Shown piece by piece: positions 1 through 9,386 of a stretch of DNA of 38,060 bases (position 1 is the stretch's first letter; each line of letters starts with the position of its first letter). Position numbers and translations under genes: made by a program. The notes beneath the pieces are model-generated. The model worked only from the letters and a program-made list of their open reading frames with translations, had not been told where the DNA came from and searched no databases. The stretch lies in assembly GCA_002794465.1 (NCBI GenBank), contig MTSL01000166.1, positions 1 to 38,060 on the forward strand. The letters run 5' to 3'. The DNA comes from Paramicrosporidium saccamoebae (Eukaryota; Rozellomycota).

Positions 1-96
1 AGTAGACAATGCGGACCACTACACAAATAAAATTTCCTTTAAAATAACTGGGTTAGTGCTGTTTAATTATCTCACAGGTGTGATCACGAATACCGG

Positions 97-285
97 CTAG
101 CCTCGGTCCATCAGATCTTGAATTCTCAAAAAACCTGCCCGCCACTCTTCCCAGACGACCGCATTGCCAGGTGCCATGGGAGCGCGCTGTGGTAGACTGA
201 TCAGCAGGTCACTTACCCAGGACGAAAAGTCAAAGCCCGCCAACCACAAGTTTTCACCTCTGATCTTTCTCTCTCTGTCCGCCAT
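97..285 (-). CDS. Small spliced protein, 52 aa, unknown function
   Basis: I read complement(join(97..186,217..285)). The ATG is at 285, and the intron at 187-216 (30 nt) has a textbook GTAAGT donor and a CACAG acceptor, phase 0. If the intron is retained the frame stays open and gives 62 residues. The spliced product is basic at the N terminus (MADRERKIRGENLW) and Trp-rich toward the end (VVWEEWRAGFLRIQDLMDRG). There is no signal peptide or membrane segment. I do not recognise the family. The spacing of Gly, Pro and Trp is faintly like short ribosome-modulation-factor-type peptides, but that is only a shape resemblance. The splice site that keeps the frame is the main argument that this is a gene. 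The longer reading upstream of 285 starts with TTG and is not favoured. Confidence 0.5.
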   Translation of the reverse strand: MADRERKIRGENLWLAGFDFSSWVSDLLISLPQRAPMAPGNAVVWEEWRAGFLRIQDLMDRG

Positions 286-350
286 CACACAACAGCAGAA
301 CCCAGCATAGAATAAAATCACTGTTAAACAGCATCCACGACCCAAGTCAT

Positions 351-417
351 GCGGAAACCCATTTACTGCTAATCCTAGAATAGTATGGATACCCAACCAA
401 TCTGTCCTCTACGTCAC
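351..417 (+). repeat. Dispersed intergenic repeat, copy a
   Basis: This segment shares blocks with 2867-2964: gcggaaa, ctgctaRtcctagaatag, tagtatRgatac and tctacgtca. It lies upstream of the 52-aa gene. A TGACGTAGA (CRE/ATF-like) core sits at the distal end, read on the minus strand. Confidence 0.5.
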
Positions 418-627
418 GATAGTTAAACTGGTGCTGACTAATTGTCTTATTGTGAAAAAGTCGCCATGGAAACGCTATTTATCAAACACGCTTAACGGGT
501 GGGTAGTGTCATTTATCAGTCCACGGATCGTACACCGGCTCGGAATATATTAAAGTACTTTCACAAGCTCTCTGCCTCGCAACTCTACAACTCAACACAA
601 TGGACTTTTACTTGTCACGATCCCCCA

Positions 628-2607
628 CTATTTGCGTTTATCCGCCACCCACTGTTTGAGATACTCATCCTCTCCCAATTCGGTTGGGATTATTCCGCAT
701 TTCTCAAACAACCAGTCCAAATTATCGTATTTTTCCACGCTGGAACTGTTTGCTATCAAATTGATAACATCTTTGGTACACACCAACGATGGATCGATTG
801 CGTCAATTGCCTTTAGAATTTCGAGTCTATTCCATTCTGCAGCTGTTTCTGCAATATCGGCGGTTACGGCAAGTCCTTGGTTGTGTAGCCACTGGAAAAC
901 TTTCAAGTGACCCGACCTGGCAGCCCTTGACATCATATGTGGGTCTACCTCAAGGGGACCACTTGTCTTGGATTTAATCCATTCAAAAGCTTTTAGGCAT
1001 GCCGCATCAGGTACATCCTCGCCGTACCGATAAAGGGCACTCAAACTGGGCAAGGCATCTTTGAAAAGATTTTTCAATATCCACTCCATATACGGTAGCT
1101 TGTTGTTCATGGCAGCGTAGAGGAAGCACCTTAATTTATCAATGGCATCAATAGCATCTTTGTGATTTTTAAAAATCCAGTTTAGGGCTCCAAGATGGCC
1201 CATCTTGCAAGCTTCTTCCACATAATGGGGCTCCGGAAAGATATCTTTTTCGTCGTAAATCCAACTGAGAATTGCATAGTTTCCATTTTTAGCTGCAATA
1301 TTTGCTACATCTTGCCATGGGAAATCAACTGAAGGGTCGGCAGATGCGGCCTTCAGGTTGCCCGTCTGACCCGATGCTGCCAGCAAATAAAGTGCTACAC
1401 TGGGTGACGAGGTGACGCTAACGTTTTCCAAAAGATACTTGGTCATTTTATCAGAGCGCAGGGTGTGGGAGTATCCTTCTACCACGATACTCCAATCAAT
1501 TTGATCCCCAAACATTTCGAATATTAACTTGACAGCCTCAAAGTGATTCGATTCGACAGCGGCACGCACTGACTCTTCCGACGGGATTTGCGCTTGTCCC
1601 CTCTCGTGCATCTGTTTCATGACATCAATACTGCCCTCTCTAATGGCTAAACGGAACAGCTCACTATAAATAAATTTCAAGTCGGGATTTTCCTGCAGCA
1701 TTTCATCCAACAGCGATGAGCAATCATTTATGGCGAGCCATCTCGCGCATCCGGCAGAAATCGTCAACTGACCGTTAATTGACTGCAGACAGAACTTTGG
1801 GATTTGATTATAGCCAATGCGGAAGAGATATTGAAGCATTTTGGCAGACTTGACTGCTCGAGGCGCAATGCGGCTGGTGTCGAGGTGCAAATCTTGAACA
1901 GTAGCAAAAATCTTATCAACGATGCTGCGGGGCATACGCTCTGTCACCAAATCTACCTCCAATGCAATCTCCCCAAGCATGCCTGGGCAATGATTCACGA
2001 TATTGATCGCGTCAAACATAATGACGTACTTGTACATCTCTTCCTTGGACAGCCTATCGAAAAACGACTCACGCTTAAACTTTTCAAAAAACTCGACATT
2101 GTCGGCCTTGAGGATCATTGGCCAGAATTTATCCCATGCAAATTCCTGCCGTTCCCATGCATTTTGGTCAAAGGCAGGAGTTCCATAAATCATGGCCCAG
2201 AACCAATGCTTCTGTTCCTCGTCCTTCCAAAGTGACTGGCGCACAATCTGGCGTAGAATTTCGTAGGAATTGCTGGCAAATGCTTGTTGCACTACGTCCT
2301 CAATATCTACGAGAGCGGGACAATTGGACATGAGGGCTGCTGCCTTGGAATAAGACCAATCTGCGAGTTCCGGTTTGCTTTCAATGAATTCAGCAAAATC
2401 CTCCAGGGCAAGCTCAAGTTCAGGGTAGTGCATGCGGCGACCCATCTCGACCAGCTCATTGTCCGGTATTCTTTCAAGGAAAGCACGGAAAGCAAAGTTG
2501 TCTTCGGGTGCCCTCGACTTGGCAGCGTCGACTTCTCGACTCAAATGTAGCAGGAGCAGAGTTGCTGCAGGCCAGAGTATGCGGCGTGCTAGACCAGAGA
2601 GTCTCAT
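628..2607 (-). CDS. Secreted or ER-targeted ankyrin-repeat-like protein, 659 aa
   Basis: I chose the ATG at 2607 because it starts a clean signal peptide (MRLSGLARRILWPAATLLLL...). An ATG 29 codons upstream (2694) would bury it. The N-terminal third is acidic and helical. The C-terminal half carries degenerate ankyrin-like repeats of the type AA..GHL.V..W(L/I)....., for example AARSGHLKVFQWLHNQG, ACKMGHLGALNWIFKN and AAKNGNYAILSWIY. This divergent repeat style is common in proteins of amoeba-associated microbes and giant viruses. No catalytic domain is visible. A signal peptide on an ankyrin protein suggests a secreted binding scaffold, possibly host-directed; that role is inference. I see no intron. 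The 3' end (TAG at 628) falls in an AT-rich spacer. Confidence 0.7.
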   Translation of the reverse strand: MRLSGLARRILWPAATLLLLHLSREVDAAKSRAPEDNFAFRAFLERIPDNELVEMGRRMHYPELELALEDFAEFIESKPELADWSYSKAAALMSNCPALVDIEDVVQQAFASNSYEILRQIVRQSLWKDEEQKHWFWAMIYGTPAFDQNAWERQEFAWDKFWPMILKADNVEFFEKFKRESFFDRLSKEEMYKYVIMFDAINIVNHCPGMLGEIALEVDLVTERMPRSIVDKIFATVQDLHLDTSRIAPRAVKSAKMLQYLFRIGYNQIPKFCLQSINGQLTISAGCARWLAINDCSSLLDEMLQENPDLKFIYSELFRLAIREGSIDVMKQMHERGQAQIPSEESVRAAVESNHFEAVKLIFEMFGDQIDWSIVVEGYSHTLRSDKMTKYLLENVSVTSSPSVALYLLAASGQTGNLKAASADPSVDFPWQDVANIAAKNGNYAILSWIYDEKDIFPEPHYVEEACKMGHLGALNWIFKNHKDAIDAIDKLRCFLYAAMNNKLPYMEWILKNLFKDALPSLSALYRYGEDVPDAACLKAFEWIKSKTSGPLEVDPHMMSRAARSGHLKVFQWLHNQGLAVTADIAETAAEWNRLEILKAIDAIDPSLVCTKDVINLIANSSSVEKYDNLDWLFEKCGIIPTELGEDEYLKQWVADKRK

Positions 2608-2833
2608 CGTACAGCTGGGCCATCCCTTGTCGCCATTTATTGGTTGGGGGGTTAACCTGATTGGTGCTAGCAGCGAACCAGTCAGCATGGCCATCCGATC
2701 TCGTGGCCGATGATGACCCGTATTCCATCTGGATCACACACGCAGCACATCAAAGTAGTAATTTCTCAAGGGTCTGACACTCGATGGAGCAAAGACGCTA
2801 TTTGAAATCATTCTAGACGTTCTTGACTATTGT

Positions 2834-2975
2834 CGCGTAGTGGGGATAAATAGTATGGACTGTCAGGCGGAAAGCCACCCACTGCTAGTCCTAGAATAGT
2901 ATAGATACACATCACATCTCACTGTCCTCAAATACCCAGCAACTAATCAACCCTCTACGTCAAATACCCAACTAA
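2834..2975 (+). repeat. Dispersed intergenic repeat, copy b
   Basis: This is the longest copy. It contains tgtcgcgtaRtggggata, tagtatgga, tctcactgtcctcaaatac and ctctacgtca. It matches copy a (351-417) in its middle part and copy c (11051-11146, opposite strand) over most of its length. It lies between the ankyrin gene and the first universal stress protein gene, upstream of both starts. Confidence 0.6.
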
Positions 2976-3186
2976 TTAACCTCCTGCGCCACATAGTAGC
3001 CCCAAAATAATAACAATACCACCATTCTACTTTATCGCACTACGAATGAGGCACCAGTTTGGAGAACGTAGACTCTGTCGGTTGATGCAAATCTTGCGTT
3101 TTTAAGCCAATCTATCGCTAACCCACTCTATCGCGGGCCTATCACGAGGCCACTCAATTAGCCTTACGATCATCACGGATATAGAC

Positions 3187-3797
3187 ATGGCTGCTTTGTG
3201 TGCCGAGATGGGTCTCGTCGATTTTTCATTGACCTTGCTACTCACGCCAATACTCTTTTCATTTGCGGTATTGAGACTAGTTACATGTCCGATTCCTGTT
3301 GCCCCAAACACCAGACCCTTTGTCAAGGGTAATCGGGGTCGACTGGTTCTCTTTGCAATCGACGAAACATCATTGCCGGCCGTAAGGTGGTCACTCTGCA
3401 ATCTACTATCTGAGAGCGATTACGTCCACATTCTGCACATTGTCGAAGCTGGCGATGAAACTAGCCAACCAGGCGATAAAGTTGTCAGATCACGCGGTGC
3501 GCTGCACCAAGTACAATGTGAGTTGATCAAGGGTCTGTTTGACTGTTGTGAAGAGTTTCGCAGAGGTGGAGTAAACTTTGATGGACAGGTCCGAAGCCGC
3601 AAAGCGAACGAGTCCACTGCGGATATGATTCTAACGAGTATTGCAGAGGTTGAGCCAGACATAGTCCTGCTAGGTTCCAGCCAACGACTGGGAGAGTAAT
3701 CCTTCTCATAACTGTTGCTAATAGTAGACAAGACATTGGAGCTGTCGCGACTGCCGTGGCGCTCAAGAGTCCTGTAACTGTTACTCTGGTAAAGTAA
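3187..3797 (+). CDS. Universal stress protein fold, membrane-tethered N terminus, spliced, 193 aa
   Basis: I read join(3187..3695,3725..3797). The open frame stops at 3697-3699, but removing 29 nt (GT at 3696, AG at 3724) restores ...GSSQRLGD RQDIGAVATAVALKSPVTVTLVK, the expected last helix and strand of a UspA domain. An alternative acceptor at 3727 (32 nt) keeps the same frame. Residues ~8-35 form a hydrophobic segment (signal anchor or signal peptide). The Usp alpha/beta fold follows: first strand RLVLFAIDETS, then EVEPDIVLLGSS. The ATP-loop motif G-2x-G-9x-G(S/T) is only partly kept, so nucleotide binding is uncertain. A second Usp-fold gene lies at 5035 on the same strand, past a CCCH gene on the opposite strand. 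Confidence 0.7.
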
Positions 3798-3885
3798 GGT
3801 CCACTGGAAATAAATAGCCGTTTAATAATTAGTAGTGTTCCAGTGGCTTATGTGATGAATGGCAAAGAGTATGTACAGATGAGTA

Positions 3886-4815
3886 TTACTCATCAACGAG
3901 CCGCAAAATGTCTTCAGACAGATGCTGTTGACGCTGGAGATCGTCCATGAAAGCATCGTCTCCGTGCAGGCAGCTGGTCTGATCCCGAGACAAATGGCTT
4001 GATGGACGTAACTTTGAGTCAGACCAGGACTCTGAAAGGCCAAAGACTGGTGAAGTAGACAATTTCTCAAGACGAGACAGCAAGCGAGATTCGCGAGCAG
4101 GCGAGGCCGAAAACGGAATAGACTCTTTGCTCATGGACATTTCAAACCCCCTAAGAGTGCTGGCGGAATTAATTGGTATTGAAGACAGGCTCGTTGACGA
4201 TTTTACATCCGACAGACTTTCATTATGGATAAAGCAGCATCGCTTTCCATACGGACATGTTCCTCGTTCCCAATACGTCTTGCAAATCTCAGTTTTATAT
4301 CTAGGATGGCGGGGTGCGGGACGAAGCTCGTTGTGATGGTGTGCAAACTGACACTTTATCCCGTACTTGCAAGCACCCGTCTCTTCAAATGTGCGGCAAA
4401 TTTCAGTCTTGTACAGAACAACCCGCTTGTCGGCAAGACTCTTTGATGTTGGCTTGCCAACCCATCCCGGAAATCCCGGTGGATGGTCCGCATAGCAATC
4501 ATTCGTACAACCATTATCCACACATCCATGCACACATCCATGAACATCCACACTCCCGTTGCCATTTGCACAATCAGTTTGGATCCTGTCAAGGCAGCGC
4601 CTATTGGAAATGGCTACGGGAGCAGAGGGTGCAATGCCGTCAGAAATACTCAACTCCTTGGTTGTCGGTCTTGCCAATTCATCAACAGGGTCAAAGAGAA
4701 ACATCGATTTGTAAGTTGCCATGGACAGACTAGAAGTTTTTGCGGGAGGCTGCTCCAAGTCAAACTGGAGATCGTCCTTATAAGCAGCGGCTGGATCCAA
4801 TCGGCTCCAATTCAT
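3886..4815 (-). CDS. Tandem CCCH zinc-finger RNA-binding protein (TIS11/tristetraprolin type), 309 aa
   Basis: Two fingers of the form C-x8-C-x5-C-x3-H stand ~18 residues apart, each led by the diagnostic (R/L)YKTE(I)C sequence: [18 protein letters not shown] (about residues 137-159) and [18 protein letters not shown] (about 175-197). This is the TTP/ZFP36/Cth1-Cth2 family, which binds AU-rich elements in mRNA 3' ends and promotes decay. Just N-terminal is a Cys/His-rich stretch ([16 protein letters not shown]) that is not part of a standard finger. The C-terminal third is Ser-rich, likely a phosphorylated regulatory tail. I place the start at the ATG at 4815; the open frame before it begins only with GTG. 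No intron is visible. Confidence 0.88.
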   Translation of the reverse strand: MNWSRLDPAAAYKDDLQFDLEQPPAKTSSLSMATYKSMFLFDPVDELARPTTKELSISDGIAPSAPVAISNRRCLDRIQTDCANGNGSVDVHGCVHGCVDNGCTNDCYADHPPGFPGWVGKPTSKSLADKRVVLYKTEICRTFEETGACKYGIKCQFAHHHNELRPAPRHPRYKTEICKTYWERGTCPYGKRCCFIHNESLSDVKSSTSLSSIPINSASTLRGFEMSMSKESIPFSASPARESRLLSRLEKLSTSPVFGLSESWSDSKLRPSSHLSRDQTSCLHGDDAFMDDLQRQQHLSEDILRLVDE

Positions 4816-5034
4816 TGACACTTGATTGATCAGCGACCACACCGTCCGTCTTGTGAGTCATGTCCCCGCCACAAATAGCACATAAGGAGCCCGTTCGTGT
4901 GTACAATGTCATGTTTACCCTCTTTGGGCCATTCCATATCCATACATGTCGACTTCCTTTTTAGGCGAAGTAAAGCCAAAGCAGTCCAAGGTTTAGCTTC
5001 ATGAAGAATCCCGAGCTTGTCTGTCCGTGCAATT

Positions 5035-6051
5035 ATGAGCAGGCAGGAGATTGAAACTGGTCTTTTGGAGCTCTCCCAGCAAACAACCTTTTTGCAGGTC
5101 GCAAGAAGAGACCAAGGTGCCTTTTCTTACGACTTGCCAAGGTCTGAGGCTCCCGCTGAGCATGCTGAACCACAGTCATCGGCAATTACTAACGAGGCAT
5201 CAATTCTTCCAAGGAGCGGAGAGGAAGTCTTACCGTTCCGCGGACCAATTCATCCGCTCGTGGAAGCCTTACTGGCAAGACCTAGAATTCTGCCACCATA
5301 CGTTCAACAGTCAAGTCTCCCAATTGTAAAGGCGCCTCCCCACGAGCAAAGAGCTCCAAAGTGGATCGAAGCGGCAGAGCCCACTGAGGTGCCGACTACA
5401 GTCCCCAGAGGAGTGACTGCAACTACCCCGAGTCCCGTGGCGGCATCTGAAGGGCAACAGGTTCTGGAAACGCCGCCTGCACAATTTTTGGAGACACCCA
5501 AGATTCACGAGCCGCCACAAACTCATGTTCGGCCTCCGACCCTCTTCCGCTCAGTCCTATTCGTATACCCACCGACCATTGACACCGACACGGTCATTAA
5601 ATGCTACAGGCGAGCTGCCCAAACTGTGCTGCATCCCCAGGACAAGTTGACCATTCTTTGGGCGGCTGGCGAAGCGACAACCAGTTATTCACCCGAGGGC
5701 ATCGTCCCACAAACTCTTGAGGCGGCCTCAAAGAACCATCACGAGACATCCAGAGCTCCTGCGCCTCTCATCTTACAAGCCACAGAGACTGTTCGACAAC
5801 AATCGCCATTCATCCACAAGCTCATAACTGAAACTGACATTTCTAAAAAGGAATTCCGTGTCATGCTGCAGCCTCACGCCGGACTCTGCTGGACGCTGCA
5901 GCAAGAATTGCAACATTATGCCGATCAGCCTGCACCCTACGATCTCGTGATCATGCCATGTCTGCAACCAGACAAAGGATCTGATCCAGACCTCGAAAAA
6001 TTCCTGTTGGAGCACTCCCCAGTTCCTGTCGCCTTGGTGCGTTTCCCATAA
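5035..6051 (+). CDS. Pro-rich protein with C-terminal universal-stress-protein-like domain, 338 aa
   Basis: The ATG is at 5035; the frame is open six codons earlier from a TTG. Residues 1-165 are Pro/Glu/Thr-rich, low in complexity and probably disordered. From about 170 a Rossmann-like Usp fold begins: strand TLFRSVLFVYPP, helix with IKCYRRAAQ, strand LTILWAA, then APYDLVIMPCLQP and a final strand SPVPVALVRFP. The last two elements correspond to the D(L/I)(V/I)(V/I)xG and CPVxVV parts of UspA. The glycine loop that binds ATP is absent, so this is probably a non-nucleotide-binding Usp. It may be a diverged paralogue of the gene at 3187. Assignment is from fold-level pattern only. Confidence 0.6.
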   Translation: MSRQEIETGLLELSQQTTFLQVARRDQGAFSYDLPRSEAPAEHAEPQSSAITNEASILPRSGEEVLPFRGPIHPLVEALLARPRILPPYVQQSSLPIVKAPPHEQRAPKWIEAAEPTEVPTTVPRGVTATTPSPVAASEGQQVLETPPAQFLETPKIHEPPQTHVRPPTLFRSVLFVYPPTIDTDTVIKCYRRAAQTVLHPQDKLTILWAAGEATTSYSPEGIVPQTLEAASKNHHETSRAPAPLILQATETVRQQSPFIHKLITETDISKKEFRVMLQPHAGLCWTLQQELQHYADQPAPYDLVIMPCLQPDKGSDPDLEKFLLEHSPVPVALVRFP

Positions 6052-6511
6052 GACGCAATATGACCAATGGATGTATGTCAATAAAGCTGCCGTAAATGAT
6101 AACCATCAGTGTGAGGTAGGGACTAGTTAGTCGACGTACCGGAACTACAGTGTGGGTTTTGTGGGATAAGATGGCGTGTGTAGGGTAAATTATGAGATAT
6201 AGTCCCCTGAACGCAAACATTTTCACCACGTGTCAATCAAGAGTACTAATCGGAAGTAGTTACTGTTTGTGGATGACACTACTTAAGCAGTGCCCTGGCC
6301 TAATAAAGAACCTTTATCTCACCTGTCCTCGTCGCTCCACACTGTTTAACAGCATTTTTATATCGAATGGCAAATCCATGGATATGGGTGAGGATAAATG
6401 TAGCTCCGTTCCTCCAATTGGTCATTTTTGCTAATTGGCCAGCCAATCATTCCGCTACTTTACACCATAATTGTCTGTTTGGTTTGATTCGCACGCCGAG
6501 AGTCTAAAGAA
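6052..6511 (+). promoter_or_regulatory. Intergenic region with clustered CCAAT boxes before GT90 gene
   Basis: This is a 460-base spacer between two plus-strand genes. About 65-100 bases before the GT90 ATG there are three CCAAT/ATTGG pentamers (6414-6418, 6434-6438 on the minus strand, 6443-6447), the pattern bound by NF-Y/HAP complexes. I see no gene or RNA in the rest. Confidence 0.4.
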
Positions 6512-8092
6512 ATGTCATTTCCAATACATGGCATCCCCAAACACCTTTCTCTCATTATTTTCAGCTGTGCACTCACCCTGATCATCCTACTGAATATTCC
6601 CCAAACCAACCCTCAAATCAAGCCCCATGCCAGCCCTCGGAGCGAACCTGCAGTTGATCTCTCCAACCTTGCGGATGATGAAAGTGAAAACATTAAAATA
6701 GTCTATGATTCTGGAACCGAAAAAATCAAATCTCCTGGTGAATTGCAAGCTAGATCACGTCTAGCCCAAGCTCTGCCAAAGACTTTGCCGCCAGCCGCCG
6801 TGGTCCTTCCCGAATCACAAGCAAACGTGACCATGTATCGGCCATCGTACTTTCATCTCCCAGACTTGACAGTCAAAGAAGCCTATCGGGGACTCATTAA
6901 ACAGTATCTAGCTCCGTGGAAGGGACTCGAAGACAAGGCAATCCCAGCGGTCAAAGTCACTCAGCGCATGCTAGCCACGATGGAGTATGCATACAAAGGT
7001 GGTGGGTTTCGAGTGAGAATATGCAACAACAAAGTGTATTTCCGGAAACTTGTCCATTGGAAACAGACCTATCGGACGCAACGCATGCTATGGTATCTGC
7101 GTCTGTTGTATGAAATATTGAAAAAGGACAAGTTGCTTTCGGAGAAAACGATGCAGAAGGGACTCGATTTCGTCATATATGTCGGCGATGGGGCCAAAGT
7201 CGCCTCGGATACCTTTACCACCGAAGCCGGATTCCCGCTGTTCTCTCTTCGCACCAGCATGCTTCACATTGACATTCCAATTCCCGATCCCGTGCAACAC
7301 GGCTCCAACGGTCAATACAAATGGACCGAGGCCGGCAAAACTGTTCCATGGGAGAATCGGAAGCCGCAACTAATGTTCAGGGGCCGTGGGTCTTGTCTCA
7401 AAATGCAGGCGGATAATTGGCATTTTTGCAATCGTGTACGGCTTCAGCAGCTGTCCCGACAATTTCCAGACGACATTGACGCGGGTATCATTCAGTGGAA
7501 TCAGATTTACAAGGCAGGAAAAATGGTCATCCCCCCGGCATCGATCGAGGAAATTGAGCGTAGCACAGGACTAAAGACAGTGGAGCCTATGGACTTTGAC
7601 AATCAGTCACACTACAAATACATTATTGACGTGGACGGCGGACTGGGATCGTCGCGCAAGCCCGGAATCCTAAGTTCCGGCTCACTGCTATTCTCCTCCG
7701 AGTCGCCATGGTATACATATTATGAGCCCATGATGGAGCCATACAAGCACTACATTCCCGTGGATCGATGGCTCCGGAACTTGCCCGAGACGGTAAAATG
7801 GGCACAGGCCAACGACGAGCATGCCAAAACCATTATGGAGAATGGCCGCAAGTTTGAAGCAAAGTTCCTCACCGTCGCCTCCTCCAAACAATATATGGCA
7901 CTTCTTCTCGATGAATATGCCGGGTTGTTGGCCGAGGACGTGCCCGGAGACGCCAAAGTGGAAGTGGATTATTGTCTTAATATGGGAAACCAGGACATTG
8001 AGAATGGACCGATGGGTTGTTCGCAAGGATGGATCCTGTACAACGACCACGAAGTGCCCGATGAGATTACCTGTGATAGACGAGGCAGATGA
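6512..8092 (+). CDS. Type II membrane glycosyltransferase, GT90 / CAP10 family, 526 aa
   Basis: The N terminus has a short cytosolic tail and a signal anchor (residues ~12-27, LSLIIFSCALTLIILL), then a Thr/Pro-rich stem. The catalytic region (about 150-490) shows CAP10/GT90 landmarks: WENRKPQLMFRGRGS (RxxxxxFRG motif), HYKYIIDVDGGLGSSR (the conserved YKY(I/L)xxxDGxxxSxR block), then SPWYTYYEPMMEPYKHYIPV. GT90 members include animal POGLUT1/Rumi (O-glucose or O-xylose on EGF repeats) and Cryptococcus CAP10/CAP59-linked xylosyltransferases. The substrate here cannot be read from sequence. It should act in the ER/Golgi lumen. Length and motif order suggest a complete, active enzyme, and no intron is evident. 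Confidence 0.85.
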   Translation: MSFPIHGIPKHLSLIIFSCALTLIILLNIPQTNPQIKPHASPRSEPAVDLSNLADDESENIKIVYDSGTEKIKSPGELQARSRLAQALPKTLPPAAVVLPESQANVTMYRPSYFHLPDLTVKEAYRGLIKQYLAPWKGLEDKAIPAVKVTQRMLATMEYAYKGGGFRVRICNNKVYFRKLVHWKQTYRTQRMLWYLRLLYEILKKDKLLSEKTMQKGLDFVIYVGDGAKVASDTFTTEAGFPLFSLRTSMLHIDIPIPDPVQHGSNGQYKWTEAGKTVPWENRKPQLMFRGRGSCLKMQADNWHFCNRVRLQQLSRQFPDDIDAGIIQWNQIYKAGKMVIPPASIEEIERSTGLKTVEPMDFDNQSHYKYIIDVDGGLGSSRKPGILSSGSLLFSSESPWYTYYEPMMEPYKHYIPVDRWLRNLPETVKWAQANDEHAKTIMENGRKFEAKFLTVASSKQYMALLLDEYAGLLAEDVPGDAKVEVDYCLNMGNQDIENGPMGCSQGWILYNDHEVPDEITCDRRGR

Positions 8093-8220
8093 ACCGTGTT
8101 TAACGAGACAGGTAAACCGTAACAGGCGTGTCGTTATCCATTCTTGATTCCTTGACCTGGCCATAAACTCTCCCACAGTTTACCCTCTAGCAACATGACA
8201 TTTCTCACGAAAAATCTTGT

Positions 8221-9250
8221 TTAATCAGAAATTACATGGAGAAGCAGGACAAACAGACTTGCAAAAAATATGAACCAAATAAATAGCTTCACCGACGTGG
8301 ATTGTCTACTCGCAGCTTGGTTTAGATGGGTATTTGCCTTTCTGACTGTATCGACTGTGGTGGCAGCATCGTCATAGAGACAGTCAATCTGGGCCGCTTG
8401 GTACACCAACTGCTCCTGCAGAGTGGACTGAAGCCGGGCAATATCATTTAAACTGGCCTGCGTGGTGGAGACTTGCTCCTGCATGTCCATGTATTCTCGT
8501 ACCAGTGCATCATTCTCCAGCTGGAGTGCCTGCATCTTCTCGGCCGGAATCCCATATCCCTCGACAAACTGATCCATCGAAACACTTGTTGGCTCCGTTT
8601 GTAATTCCATCGTGGCGGGTCTTGATGAAGCCAGTGCAGTCTTTCTCATTTGTCGGATGCGATAAACTTCCTTTTCCTTCTTCTCCAATTGGGATTGATA
8701 GGACTCAAAATCACGGGACAAATTTGATACGCGATGGTTCAGGAACCACACCAGTGCTTCTTCGTGCTGATCCAACTGCGAAGGTCCATCGGACCGAAGC
8801 GTGGCCAACCAACCTCTGCGACTTTGACGCTCTAAAAATTACCAACCGCTCGAGGATACCGCTTGCCAAATCCGCGGCAATTTTTTGCAGAGTGGAAATT
8901 CGCAGCAGACAGATATTAAATATTGGCTGAAATTCTGGTCCCACTGCACTCTTGGCTGCGGTAGCTGCCTTTAATAATCGCTCTGCCTGTGTTATCTCGC
9001 CCAGCTGTAAAGTAAAGTGAAACCATACTACACTTACAATATTAGTGGCTTCAGACATAAAGGTCGCCGGTGGAGTAGTTCGTTCCATATCCGAGTCGCT
9101 AAAAACCTCGGCCGTCGGACTCGGCGATTCTTGGTCTTCTACAGCAAAGCGTTCCTTCTTATGTCGGTTCCGAATTCCAGACACACTGGCATTGCTTGGC
9201 ACGGCGCTCTCAAAAAGGTCGAGCAGGTCTTGGGTCCGGTCAATCGCCAT
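8221..9250 (-). CDS. STX18/UFE1: ER SNARE syntaxin-18 / Ufe1-like, spliced, 322 aa
   Basis: I read complement(join(8221..8831,8860..9004,9038..9250)). The ATG at 9250 starts MAIDRTQDLLDLFESAV, as in syntaxin-18 N termini. Intron 1 (9005-9037, 33 nt, GTAAGT...TTACAG) is in frame. Intron 2 (8832-8859, 28 nt, GTATCC...TTTTAG) shifts frame and joins QKIAADLAS to ERQSRRGWLAT. The C-terminal part has the Qa-SNARE helix (LQLENDALVREYMDMQ ... LQEQLVYQAAQIDCLYDDA) with the central Gln and a tail anchor (VKLFIWFIFFASLFVLLL). The family mediates retrograde Golgi-to-ER fusion with Use1, Sec20 and Sec22. Total length is close to the animal protein (~335). The only uncertainty is whether intron 1 is always removed, since retention keeps the frame open. 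Confidence 0.85.
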
Positions 9251-9386
9251 GGCCAATGTAGGGGCCAATAATAAAACAGTAAAATTACTAACGGCACTTT
9301 GACATTATTAAATTCTCAACGAAAAGATTGACGCTCAAATTTACCTGCATGTTTTTGCATCTTACCCACTGCGAAATATTAATACT

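Noticed and set aside
499-816. Plus-strand open frame over the 3' end of the ankyrin gene
   Set aside because: It starts with a GTG and overlaps the well-supported minus-strand gene. No recognisable protein content.
4314-4733. Plus-strand His-rich frame antisense to the CCCH gene
   Set aside because: Its composition mirrors the Cys/His-rich codons of the real gene on the other strand.
8832-8846. An 11-nt intron (GTAATTTTTAG) in syntaxin-18
   Set aside because: Too short for splicing and it does not give the right frame. The 28-nt intron with a donor further upstream fits.
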